This document shows positions 23,101 to 34,817 of a stretch of 64,000 nucleotides of DNA, piece after piece. The DNA comes from Chionis minor. Its lineage: Eukaryota > Chordata > Aves > Charadriiformes > Chionididae. The DNA is taken from assembly GCA_013398295.1 (NCBI GenBank), contig VZSF01003927.1, forward strand, positions 505,943 through 569,942. Direction: 5' to 3'. Below the pieces are notes generated by a model. That model saw only the letters and a list, made by a program, of their open reading frames with translations. It ran no database searches and was not told the DNA's origin. The number at the start of each line of letters is the position of its first letter. The first letter of the stretch is position 1. The position numbers were made by a program, and so were the translations under genes.

Positions 23101-25965
23101 ATGAAACCGTAGTAGCAGGCTTCTAACTTTTCCTGTGCTGCTCAAGAATTGCCCAACCCTGTGTTTAAAAAACTTCCAGCCGTAAACAAAGCACTCCTTT
23201 CTGTTATATCAATCTCCATTCAAGATCTAAGATGAAGGCACAGAATGGCACACTGCAAATTGCTCTTGCATAAGGCGCTAAGCAGGGAAGTATGCATGTT
23301 CTTGGTTGTGATTTTGTGGTCCTGCATAGATACCACTCTATTAAACAGACCAGTTTCTCAGCTTATGGTTATTGTTCTGAGATAATACGATATGACAAGT
23401 CCAGATGTTTGAAACTGTTGCAGCAATTCACAGACTGGGAGCAATAAATTATGATAAAGGACATATTTAATTCAATTTATAGTGGATTTGGCACTGTCAG
23501 AGGTATGGAATTTCTAGCTGAGTATAATACAGAAACCATTACATGCTCTAGGGAACTTTGGAATTGAACTAGTGCGAGGCAGAGGACATTGTTGTAAAGC
23601 TGGAATTATTTCTATCTGTTAATCAGCAATCTCTGTATTGCATTGCTATCACATGTTGTATTACTCTAGGTTTGTCTAGTCTTGAAATAATTAGCAGAAA
23701 AATTCTTTATGAAAAATTCACCAGTGTTGTGTAGACTTAAGCTCTTTTCATTCCATTTTGAATTTCAGAAATCCACGTAGCACGAACCTTTGAGAGCATG
23801 ATGTGGACACAAGACCAAAGACATATATATTGCCCTAAAAATAAGTTTTCTAAAGAATATGTTGTGCATCTATTTCATATCCAGCCACCTTTTTTATCAA
23901 GTTAATCCACAAAGACCATCCATCCACGTAACCATTGACCTAATTATATTTTATATATCTGTGCACTGTGGGACCAGAAGACAACAATTTAAGTTTCTTT
24001 GTTATTAACACTGTAGAGCCATAAAAGTGAGCTGCTTTCAGTTTCTCCTGATAAAGGGGAATTTTCAGGTCCAGGGAGTTTTTCAGACCTGTATGTGTGT
24101 ATATATATGTCTGTCTGGAGGAATATCAGAAATAGGGTTTCTTGAAATGTCTGATCCACATGCATGCCAAGGAACATGAGAAAAGGGGAGTTATTTTTAT
24201 GGCGATGATCCTGTCAATAATCATATTCAGAATCTGCACTATTTTATCTTCTTCATTCCCAACAGATGAAAGGCTCATTTCTATCGTACGGCTGGGATGG
24301 TTAGCAGCACTACTTTACAGACTTGTTTATATTATTCTTCCATTTGGAGGGATGAGTAGTATTATAGAGTGAGACCAGACCTTTTCCATTACCTTTAGAA
24401 CTGAAAAAAAAAAGTCTCATTAGACCCCATCTTCCTGCCCTTGTCTCCTTCCTCTGTGTATGAAATGGTATTTCCTCCTATAATTTACCCTTCTCATTCA
24501 CTAGTTATAAATTACAAGAAAGTAAGTGAATTGCAGAATGGCAAATCCAGTTTATTATTCTGCACAGCTTCTTAGCTGTAAACAGGTCTGCTGATATTCT
24601 TAAAGCACTGGTGCATAAAGCTTTAATGCAAATCCTTCACACGAGGGCTGATATTTACCTGCATCAGAATCAAACTGTTCTGTATTCTTTAGGGATGAGC
24701 AAGTCAGGCACCATCACAAGTCTGTTTTACCTCAACTCCTTTAGTACCTTTTAAAAGGTTTGTCAAAAAGGACTGTTTTAGTAACAGAGAAAGTACTCTT
24801 TGGAGTTAACCCAGAGGATGCATTCTCTATCAACATTTTCTTTGTAAACAAGCACAAATATTCAAATCATTAGTGGCGTTCATTTTCAAGCTACTATCAA
24901 AGTCGCCTAGCTTGAGTTTAGTTTCTATTACAGATTTTGAATCATTACATTAAAATATTGCTTAAAAATGGAGGCTGACTCCCTGAAATGCTCTCCCAGT
25001 TTGACGGTGAATCCTTAGTAATTTCTCACAGAGGCAGTTGGCAATAAAATTTGCAGGGAAAACATTATACAGACTTCTCCAGCTTAATTCTGAGAATAAA
25101 TGTGACAATACAGAAGTTGCACCAAGCTCAAGACACATCATATCTGCAGCTTCATTAGGCAATTTCCCTTTTTAAAAACAGAAAACAGATACATTTATAC
25201 AATGTATTTTTGACAAATTCACGTTGTCTATCAATTTATTATTCTGCCTGTTGTTACTAAGCAATAATGTTTTTCAGCTCTCTCTCTTGGAATCCATGCT
25301 TACAACTGCCTGGTATTTCCTTTTTTAAATCATCCAGATTTTCAAAGATAATCATTCATGCTTCACAGACTAGTTTTATTATTGACTTATGGATGCTGCA
25401 CTAATTTTCATTAGGCCCATGCAATGTGACCACATTTATTTTATCTAGACATCCTTCAACCTGTTACTTCTGTATGCAGGATTATTGCTCTGTCTCTTTT
25501 TAAAAATACCAATATCATAAATTTTTAATCTATTCACAATGCCTGAAAATGGAAAAAGATAAATTCACCACTTTCAGTATCAACTGCAATTTGTGCTCCT
25601 GCCCTTGTAAAAGGGCGTTCCTTTTTCTTCCTCTTATAATTAGTTTCTAGAACTTTGTGACATCCTTTGCTGTTCCTTATCCTTACTTTCTGTGGAAAGA
25701 GTTAAGTATTATCCTTTATGGCAGCTGCTTTTGTTAGATGACAGCCCTTCTTCACTCCTTTCTCTGTCAGTTTGCCTTCCCAAAGACCTTTAAGTATCAG
25801 CTTCTCATGTTTTATGAGGGCTGATTTCTCAAGTAGTTTTTTCAGAGATACGTTATCTTTATAACTTCCTAACTCTGGAATAATAAACTATTTCACTGTA
25901 TAATCACTTCCACTCAGGTTATCATCAGTCCATTCCTAATAGAGTGATCCTACTGTTTGCATTAG

Positions 25966-26150
25966 CAGTTTCCCAGAGAGGCAGTAGATGCCCCATTCCT
26001 GGAAACATTCAACAGGGGTTAAATGAACGGGGCTCTGAGCAACCTGATAGAGTTGAAGATGTCCCTGCTTATTGCAGGGGAGGTTGGACTGGATGACCTT
26101 TAAAGGTCCCTTCGAACCCAAACTATTCTACTCTGTTCTATTCTATGATC
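25966..26150 (+). mobile_element. CR1 LINE fragment, 3' end
   Basis: In sense orientation the blocks run 'cccagagaggcagtagatgc', 'cccattcctggaaacattca', 'ggggctctgagcaacctgat', 'gatgtccctgcttattgc', 'ggttggactggatgaccttt' and 'aaaggtccctt'. The stretch ends in a CR1 tail, 'ttctactctgttctattcta', of ATTCT-type repeats. Only the last roughly 185 bp are present, so this is a severely 5'-truncated copy. The conserved order and the short terminal repeats make the identification firm. Confidence 0.93.
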
Positions 26151-27799
26151 TGCAGTACTGTGGAGCCCATAACATGCATCATTAAGCTCTGTAAGATTAT
26201 TCAATAGGGAAAAATAAAGCACCTGGTATCATCTTGAAGTTGTAGAAACAGTATTAACCTAAAGTACAATATATTTCTATGAGCAGTTCTTATATTGCAT
26301 TCTTCTTGCCAAACTCTGAAAGTTTGTATTCCTCAGAAATTCACCATGTTAAAACGTAATGAACAAGATGAAGCTCAGTCTCCCCTCTGATATCCCCTGC
26401 CTTATACCTCAATGCAACTTCATGAGGAGTCTTCCTTCCCTTCTCATCCTTCCCACTGTTTATGAACGGTATGGATGAAAAGGGAGTTTAAAAAATAAAG
26501 AGACTCCACAGCCACTGAACCACTAGTTTTTACAGAAAAGTATGACTAAGAGCTCAGTCTCTGCCTCAGTTCCACAGCAAGGCTGGCTATTTTGTCAGTT
26601 TGCTATCCGTAATGAATGGCATACACTAGCCATCAGAGTCATATCCAAGTCCAAACAGCCGAATTTCCACACCAATGGCCTACCGGTTCTGTTGTACCAA
26701 GAGTTACCATCTCCTCTTTCACCAGGGAAAAGCCACTTTCTAACTGACAGTTCAAGGATCATGACTCCAGCAGCAGCAGATTTTCTTCCTCTTCCCCCTA
26801 CTCTTGGCAGCCCCCCCGCACACATTGCCTTTAGCAGTGCCTCTGAGACACAGGCAGGGCAGAGCTGCGAACATAACACAACATCCTACTCACTGCCCCC
26901 ATTTTGCCCTCGGCTACGGGTTTCTTCATCTCTCTCTTCTGATCGGCAAGCTAATTCCAACTGGAGATGTAACTACGCCCTCGATTAACCCTTTCTGGGC
27001 TAATCAGATGGAGCATGTGCATTGATGTGGGCGTGTAAATAGATACCTACCTATCTCAATATGTGTATACATTAAAAAAAGGAGACTTACGCACCTTTCG
27101 CATTGTGTAACTCCCTCTTGAATGGCAAAGTATCCTGCATTCTGGAATCAGCTCTACCACACAGCGTTCACTGATGATAACTGTTTAGAGAAAGCCTTGT
27201 TTTACTGTCCTCTGCCATCTGAACAGTTATGTTGGGGTGAGTTTTTCATTCTGCTCTGTGAGGTTCTTCCTTTTGCAAGGCTCTATAGAAAGTATTGTCA
27301 CTGGCACTCTCAACATCATAATGCCGTATCTCTTAATCTTTCCCATTACTTCCACATGAAACATATCAGAATTTGACGTTTCAGGCAGGAATTAGAGAAT
27401 ATAATGGAAACAAATGAAACAACACCACTCTTTTTAAATGTTGCTAATTTTTTTGTTATGGACTGAATTGTTGCTGACAGACTACTGCTAAATCAGTTTC
27501 TCTCCACCCCTCCCTGAAGTTACAGTCTCTGTGACTGTAGATATGCTCCCCCATGACGCAGACATGTTTCTTAGCTTCTTTGTTTGCAAATGTAAATTTA
27601 ATATTCATTGCTCAGCAATGTAAGGTGCAGTCACCTGCATTTGCAGCTGTCTTGCTTTGGGATGCAAAATGGATGGAATCACCTTGTTCGGAATATACTT
27701 TTCTTCTTCCAGACATGCATGTCATTACACAGTTTCATTAGGACTCTTTTAGACATGAAAAGAGTTCTAGTTTCCAACTTTCTTACTAATATCCTTGAT
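26151..27799. other. Non-coding DNA holding the longest non-repeat open frame
   Basis: A 148-codon plus-strand frame lies at 26542-26988. It has no recognisable domain, signal peptide or splice context, is rich in Ser/Pro, and overlaps an antisense frame of 94 codons. I treat it as a chance frame in locally GC-richer DNA. The remainder is unique AT-rich sequence. Confidence 0.55.
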
Positions 27800-27819
27800 G
27801 AGCATCCTTTCGGGTCCTA

Positions 27820-28659
27820 ATGATAGCCAGAGGAAACCCTGGGCAGGTTAAAGATGACTATTGGGTTTTGGAAGCAAAGCTGAGGGGGACAAGGGCTCAC
27901 ATGGTGTTATCTTTAGCCTTTCTGGCCAAGGGTAAGAGCCCAGGAAAGAGGAGATGCATTCAGCTGCCAACAAATAAACAGCTACACAGCTCATGTCACC
28001 AGCAAAGATACGTCTTCTTTGATTGCACTGCTACATTTAAGAAAGGAGAAGGCTTTCCAAAGGTACCTTATAAAGGTACACCAATGTGCAGAGCTTGAGC
28101 AATGAAGATGAACTGCAAGTCCAGGCCAGTTGTGGGGCTACCACATGAGCAGAATCAGCAGACCTGAGGGGATAGGGCATAAACTGGGAGAAGGTCATGG
28201 ATAGGGAAAGACTGTTTGAGAAGGACAGGCAGCAAACAAGACGAGGAGAAGTCATGCTCTTGTGTCAAGAAGCTCCCGTAAGAAAGTGAACATGTGTCTG
28301 TTGTGAGCCTCTTAGTCAAGAGGAAGAAGGAACACAGGATCCCAGGCTCTGTTATAAATTACTTGATCAAGAGGGAGAGCATGCAGCTTCCTATAAAATA
28401 ACCGGCAGAAGTCTCCCAATCACAGGCTCTCACCTTTATAGATGATTCCACTCATACAACCATCTATTGGGAGAGCAACTGCATTTTCTTGATGACATTC
28501 ATGGCAGTTTCACAACATAAATGCTAGAGGGAACAAGCTGGGCGATACTCTAGTTGTCCTGTTGATCAAAACAGCAAAGAACTGGTGACAAAGGCAGTGA
28601 CAAGTGCAAAGAGGCTGAGGGCAATCAAAATGCAACTTACAGCTACTTGCAGCTGACAA
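27820..28659. repeat. Candidate unclassified interspersed repeat
   Basis: This stretch has a different texture from its surroundings: higher GC, many AGG/CAG words, few long A/T runs. It directly abuts the CR1 3' end beginning near 28660. It has the look of a decayed transposon, either upstream CR1 sequence or a second element, but I cannot assign a family and see no terminal repeats. No frame longer than about 90 codons is open. The call rests on composition and position only. Confidence 0.35.
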
Positions 28660-28920
28660 ACCTCAGGAAAACAGGCACAAACTGTGATTTAGGAGATACT
28701 GACTGGGTAGTAGAAACAATGTTTTCAGCAGGAAGCTGGTGAAAATTGTTCCATCACTGGAACAATTAACCAGAGAGGTAACGAAATCCTCTTAGAGGTC
28801 TTAAAGACTTGAGCAGAAAAAGCCAGGGCTGATCCAATTGCTTTGGCAATAGTCCTGCTCCAGTGGGATGTTAAGAGACCTCCAATGGTCTGTTCTAATC
28901 AACATTTCTGTCATTCTATA
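28660..28920 (+). mobile_element. Ancient CR1 LINE fragment, 3' end
   Basis: Degraded sense-orientation CR1 blocks appear in the correct order: 'ggaagctggtgaaaattg', 'atcactggaacaattaacc', 'agagaggtaac', 'tcctgctccagtgggatg' and 'gagacctccaatggtctg', ending at 'tgtcattctata', a remnant tail. Divergence is much higher than in the copies at 26 kb or 59.5 kb, so this is an early insertion. The upstream limit is uncertain. Confidence 0.7.
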
Positions 28921-31453
28921 AATGTATGAATCTTGCATAACTTTGCAGATTTCTTCTGGAATTGTTATTTAAAAGGGTTTTTTTTTTTCCTTTGTCCTTC
29001 AGTACATTCTATCCAAAACAGGTCATTAAGCATAACTGATCATTCAATTTCTCAGCCAAGGGAATCAGAACCAATGAATTAATTTCTGCTAAATTAATAC
29101 CTCACCATTGTTTACTTGGGTAAGAAAAATTTTTGTATCCTATTATTTTTTTCCTACCTTTTTTAAGAAGTAGTTGCCTCATAAACTGAATTACACTACT
29201 AACACATTTTCCATGTACCAAACCCAAACATTTTGCTACTGGGATATACCAAGCCCAGTTACATTAAGGATCAATGTGAAGAGTGTATTTCTTTTTGCTG
29301 TTCCATTATGGTAGAGACTGTTTCTGAACAGATGTGTTGGACAGTGCCTTTCCCTAGGGAAGCCGGGGTGATTTTTATACTAGGCAAAATCAGAAATGTG
29401 TTTAGAAAATAAGACAGGATAAGTATACATGGATTATATTTTGCGGAAAGGACAAGTCTGGAGCCCTTCTTCTGGTTTTACAATCCTCATTAGTAATCTT
29501 AAGAAAGCAGAGATGACTTATTCACAGTAAGACAGCAGTGTTGTCCTGAAAAGAATGTCATCTCACAGAAGCATTTCCAAAATGTAATTATGTGTATATG
29601 ATCTCATGCTACTGCTACAGACTGCGAACCTATCTTTCGAAGCAAGGACGTTCATGAGGTTGAAATGACAGCCTTTCAGGCAATTTGGCTCTGAGAGTGC
29701 ATGCTAAATTCTGCCTAGGACACACTGTATAGAGGAAGTGTCAGTGGCACATATTCTGTAATGGAAGCAGCAGCTTTGAGAAAGTCTCTGGTTTATCTGG
29801 TGGCTTAACTAACTGACGCTTCTGGTATGGTATGTCCACTATGCAGGAAATTCCAGCTCACTGAGGCCGATACCAATGTTATTATTGCATCAGATGTGTA
29901 AAAGGAGCAACTGTTTATATGTTGTTTTGCATAAAAGAAAACGGTCTGCGTATCAAGTAACAGCGTGGACAGATTGTTCAAAAATTAAGGAAACAGAGCA
30001 GGGTGGGTTTTCTTGAAAGACAAACATAGGTACTGATTTAGAATCATCACTGAAGTAGGTCTCAAATTTACAAAATTTGTACAAAATTCAGGAAAGCACT
30101 GGAAAGTGGATAAATCTGGCCCTTCAAATTACTTTCAGCAGGAAACTCCAGTCTTATTAATCGAATTATAAAGCGCACACTTCACACTTCAGTAAAAGAT
30201 AAGCATAAACAAAGAGCACCGCAAATGAATAAAATGTGGAAGCAGCTTTCAGTTAGTTTATTATTCTCCTACATTCCAAATATCTTCTGCATCACTACCT
30301 GAGATCAATATCTAGACAGCAAAATCTTATTAATAATTTTCTTCTTTAACCTCCACTTCACAAGAAAGGGACAGGACTGGGTGATGTGGAGAGGACCACT
30401 ATCAAACACCGAACCTGCAGAAATTATTCATGCTGACAAATTTAGTACAGTGGACTATGGTTTTTCTCACATGTACTAATTAGTCTCCACTTTTATGCCA
30501 CCAAATGTGCAGTTCCTATCAAAGCTGATAACAACTGCAGATGTTCAAGCTCTTTAAAACTCAGGTTATCTTAGATGTTTCTGTTTACCTCCACTATAGT
30601 AATTAAGGGCTAGATCCTCAAAGATATTCAGGCACCAACATGAAACTGATGGAACGTCAGTGTCTAAATATTTTTGCAGATTTTATTCTAAAGGTAAGCC
30701 CACATATTTCAAGAACATCTGTGCTTCCAGCAGTCATTTGACTCCCTACTTGCAGCCTACCAGCACTAATAGGCCATTCAAACATTCCTGGGAGGGAAAA
30801 AGAACATCAAAGAATTCTTTTTTTGGAGGCCAGTGCAGCCCAGTCTTTTAATACTGCATTATTAGTAAGAGAATAGATTTCAGAACCTGGAAACTCCCTC
30901 GCGAAGTTCTGATACGTTTACCTTAGCTTTTGGATTGAAATGGGTCTTGTCATTCATTAATACTTGCTGTGATATTTAATTTGAACATGTTTGAAAGAGC
31001 TTACCCCACCAACACCACTTACTGGCTTTCAAATGAGTGGATGTGAATACATCTAATTTATGATGGTAAATGAGTTTCACCTAACTGATTGCTGCTCCTA
31101 CATAAGGGTCTCTAGGTTGGTGTGTACAACGCTGCAGAGGCAGACACATCTCATTGCAGCATGAACACGTGCTGCATTGACTCACATTAGTAAGCAGGCA
31201 AAACTTCCCTTTGCCTCTCTCAGTAAGTCTGTCTTTGCATGACAGCCCCTCCTCAGAATTTATTTCTCTCTATTTGATAGTCTCACCTTCTCAACCACAC
31301 TACTCCAAGTCTTTCTCATGCATTCACTGGTTCCACCACTGCAAAACACTTAGACAAGTAAGTTTTTCTCTGTTTTAAGACCTGTGCACACAACTTACAT
31401 CTGTCCAGGACAGCTATAGAAAACAAAGAGTTACAAATTAAATGGTAAGATAG
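28921..31453. other. Unique AT-rich non-coding DNA
   Basis: Nothing beyond short chance frames (at most 63 codons) and T-runs is visible. No classified repeat is seen up to the LTR boundary. Confidence 0.6.
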
Positions 31454-31851
31454 TGTGGTGGGTTGACCCTGGCTAGATGCCAGATGCCCACCAAAGCTGC
31501 TCTATCACTCCCCCCTCCTTGGCTGGACAGAGGAAGAAAAAATACAATAAAAGGCTCGTGGGTTGAGAAAAGGACAGAGAGATCACTCACCAATTACCAT
31601 CACGGGCAATACAGACTTGACTCTGGGAAATTATTTCAACTTATTACCAATCAAATCAGAGTAGGGTAATGCGAAACAAAACCAAATCTTAAAAACACCT
31701 TTCCCTCACCCCTCCCTTCTTCTCGGGCTCAACTTCACTCATGATTTCCCTACCTCCTCCCCCCGAGTGGCACAGGGGGATGGGGAAGGGGGGTTGTTCA
31801 GTTCATCACACATTGTCTTTTCCACTCCTTCCTCTGCACACTTTTCCCCTG

Positions 31852-32155
31852 CTCCAGCATGGAGTCCCTCCCACAGGAGACAGTCCTCTACAAAATTCTC
31901 CAATGTGGGTCTTCCCACAGGCTCCAGTTCTTCACAATCCACTCCACTGTGGGTCCTTTCCACATGGTGCAGTCCTTCAGGAATGGGCTACTCCAGCGTG
32001 AGTCCCCCATGGGCTCACAAGTCCTGCCAGCAAACCTGCTCTAGCATGGGCCTCCCACAGGGTCACAGCCTCCTTCAGGAATCTACCTGCTCCAGTGTGG
32101 GGTCCTCCAAAGGCTGCAGGTGGACACCTGCTCCACCGTTAACCTCCATGGGCTA
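31852..32155. repeat. Imperfect tandem array inside the LTR, seven units of about 41-51 bp
   Basis: A CTCCA(N)nTGGG-type motif followed by a C-rich block and an agg/tgg ending recurs with starts at 31852, 31898, 31942, 31991, 32039, 32090 and 32131. Spacings are 46, 44, 49, 48, 51 and 41 bp. On the LTR's own (minus) strand the units fall downstream of the TATA-like site. Such arrays inside LTRs often arise by slippage during reverse transcription; unit number differs among copies in other families. Confidence 0.75.
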
Positions 32156-32333
32156 CAGGGAGACAGCCTGCCTCACCATGGTCTTCGCCACGGGCTGCAG
32201 AGGAATCTTTGCTTGGGTGCCTGGAGCACCTCCTCCGCCTCCTTCTTCACTGACCTTGGTGTCTGCAGAGTTGTTTCTCTCACATTCTCACTCTTCTCTT
32301 CCAGCTGCTCTCACACAACAGTTTTTCCCCTTC

Positions 32334-32343
32334 TTAAATATGT
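32334..32343 (-). promoter_or_regulatory. TATA-like box of the solo LTR
   Basis: On the minus strand the sequence reads catatttaag, about 160 bp inside the inferred 5' end of the LTR at 32502. This fits the usual distance of a U3 promoter from the LTR start. Activity today is unknown. Confidence 0.5.
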
Positions 32344-32502
32344 TGTCACACTGACCAGCTCAGCCGCCGACAGCAGCAGGTCTGTCGCTGGGATGGCTGG
32401 CACTGACCCTACGGGCCACAGGGGAAGCACCTAGCAACTTCTCACAAAAGCCACTCCTGTAGCCCCCCTGCTACCAAAACCTTGCCACACAGACCCAATA
32501 CA

Positions 32503-34663
32503 GATATACCCCGTGCCAATTGTGTGATCGCGCCAAATTCTGCAAGTTCCAATTTGGGCACATCCCAAGGGGAAATTTGCCTCCATGGACTGCAGAATTT
32601 TACTTATAATAAAGTTTCTTTAACCTACAAATAAAGGTATCTGACTTTAAGGTGGTGACTTTTCACTTGGCCCATGGAGGATGTTTCTACAGCCACAAGC
32701 CCTGTATTGCTCAAATCATCTCTCAGAATTGTGTTTGGCTTGTATTACTTTGAGACAAGTACTTTTGGAAAAGTTGAGAAGACCTAACTGAATACAGCTT
32801 TTTCAAAGATGTCTCACACTCCCATCTGTACGCTTTCTCATCTCTTGAACCAGGACAGCAAACGCTACAGAGGAAATTCTTTGTTGATGGCAAAGGTGTA
32901 GTAGCTTTCCCACTTCTTGTGCCTCCCCCATCATCCCTTATAGGTTCATCTTTACATCATGTTTGAAATATTAATTTAGTCCCCCTTCAGCTCTGCTAAC
33001 CTCACTGTCTCATCTTTTTGGGAAAAAATTCAGTAACTACAGCTGCCACATTTTCATATGTTTGGTTTTAAACATCAAACTAGATTAGTATTTCCTGGAA
33101 CCTCTCAAGTGTCAGAACTTCTTAAATATTTGCGTAGTAAAAAGTGCTATCACTCATTACTACAAAAGGTTTTATTATCTGCCAAGGAATTCAGAACTTT
33201 GTGCAAGCTGGCAAAAACTTATGCAAAGACAGGAAATGATTAATAAAATATCATTGAGAATAATTAAAATGTATTTCTAATATTCATAAAAAAATGTTTG
33301 ATCATTCTTATATTTGTGTGTGTGTGAGTGAGTCATAACCTTCCCTATCCAGAAGATGACCTTTAAGTAGTCTTTTCTTGGATGGGTACAATCACAGACA
33401 ATAATTTCATAATAGGTAAGTATATTATACTGACTTTCCACTGATCATTGTTCTAAGTCAATGAGCTAAATAGGATGACTTAACATAATTTTCCTTAACC
33501 GAGCAACCACTAACCTGTGTATTACTTTTACAATATCAGAGTATTTATACAACAGTTACACTCTATTAGATACAATAGTTATCACAAGAAATCTTATCTC
33601 AATAACCTGCTGTTATCACACGCAACGTCAGAAAGTATCAGTTGCAGGAAATAAAGAAACAGTACATATTATTGCTAACTCCAATTGCATGACTCTGGGC
33701 CTAAAATTTTGGTGAAAACCATGTTATATTAGTAGCTTTTGTTCACCCTTTAGTATTTTCGCTCTCTCCTAAGATCACCAAGACTCAAATATCACTGAAT
33801 GAAAGCTGAGATTCTCCCATATGTATGACATTCTGATATGGCACTGTAACTACAATCTGTAGAAAGGATCAGAAATTAGGCGGAGTACATTCTAGGACAA
33901 AATATCAAATTTAAACTGAAAGAAAATCCCCAAATCAGAACCACAATCCTAGTTGCTATCTCATATCCTTTTAAGACAAAAACATCATTGTTTTTTAAGT
34001 GATAATTTCTTATGAAAACCAGAATCTGCTCCAAGTCTGTAATTTACTAAAACAAGTCTAGTGATGGCAATGAAGAGAATTAAATATTAGTCCAGTTTCT
34101 TTCATAACTATCAGCAGTAAATAAAAACCTCAAAACCCTGACAAAAGGCTTCAAAGAAGTCACTGCTTTGAGCTTAGCAAAGAGACAAGGTCCTATACTT
34201 TGGGAGGAAGCCTCCAGACCTCCATTCAACAGGAGAAGCACCAGGAAATTAAGATCCCCTCAAGTGTGCTGCTGTTATCAGACCACTCAATGGTGCATAT
34301 TCTGTCACTTTTGTCTGTTTCCTGTCCACCTCTTGAACAGTATCCATAGAAAAGATGGAATCATACCATCCACCTCTCCTTACCTCACTATCCCACTCCC
34401 ACTGCCCAGCACACTCACCTTTCCTTCTTTCCTACAGAATCCTAGCTGCCCTTTTCTCCCCTGCTTCCACTTTACTCCTATTCACTTTTCCCCTTAAAGC
34501 ACTCCATTCCCAACTCTGCTCACAGACTATTTTGGAAAAAACATCATCAAGATTTGAGACCCACTCCCTTCCAGATCCCGGAAATGCTGTTCTCCCATTA
34601 TGCGTATTTCTCTGCTGAAATACGGCCCCAGTTCCTTCCCAGCCCACGCACAGGATTTAATTT
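32503..34663. other. Unique non-coding DNA with a pyrimidine-rich segment
   Basis: Mostly AT-rich. About 34355-34510 is strongly C/T-biased and contains a good 3' splice-acceptor-like string (ccttctttcctacag) ending near 34438. There is no matching donor or recognisable exon. A short (TG)6 run lies at 33314-33326. Confidence 0.55.
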
Positions 34664-34817
34664 AGAATCATAGAATCACCTAGGTTGGAAGAGACCTTTG
34701 AGATCATCGAATCCAGTCACAAACCTAACACTGCCAAAACCACCACTAACCCATGTCCCTCAGCACCATGTCTACCTGTCTTTTAAATACCTCCAGGGAT
34801 GGCGATTCCACCGCTTT
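34664..34817 (-). mobile_element. CR1 LINE fragment, 3' end
   Basis: The sequence starts with the reverse-complemented CR1 tail 'agaatcatagaatcacctag'. It continues with 'gttggaagagacctttgaga', 'caaacctaacactgcc', 'ctcagcaccatgtctacctg' and 'tccagggatggcgattccac', and breaks off at about 34817. It is the same subfamily as the inner CR1 at 15769-16133 and retains a cleaner tail. Only about 154 bp were inserted, an extreme 5' truncation. Confidence 0.93.

Larger units (their letters stand above)
16468..25965. other. Long unique AT-rich non-coding stretch
   Basis: No exon, RNA gene or classified transposon is recognised across about 9.5 kb. Landmarks are a 9-G run at 17654-17662, T-runs near 17975 and 18070, a perfect 19-bp inverted repeat at 19295-19313, an AT-only palindromic tract at 20014-20103, and a CpG-bearing, more complex segment at about 21600-22060. 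A 62-codon frame at 18196-18384 sits in locally GC-richer DNA but matches no family I know. Confidence 0.6.
31454..32502 (-). mobile_element. Solo long terminal repeat of an avian endogenous retrovirus
   Basis: On the plus strand the element opens with tgtggtgggttgaccctgg and closes with acccaataca, so both strands begin TG and end CA as LTRs do. Total length is 1049 bp. I recognise it as an LTR type seen in many non-galliform bird genomes, but cannot name its library entry with certainty. Orientation is inferred as minus, because a TATA-like catatttaag lies on that strand at 32334-32343. The expected poly(A) signal appears mutated: only aataag and aataat remain near 31640-31650. The five bases outside each end are gatag on the left and gatat on the right, close to a target-site duplication. 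No internal retroviral region, primer-binding site or polypurine tract flanks it, consistent with recombination between two LTRs. No viral gene is present. Confidence 0.88.

Noticed and set aside
34420..34438. Strong splice acceptor (polypyrimidine tract plus cag)
   Set aside because: No coding exon or donor follows; such strings are expected by chance in pyrimidine-rich DNA. The same holds for similar strings near 6031, 16665, 53470 and 62420.
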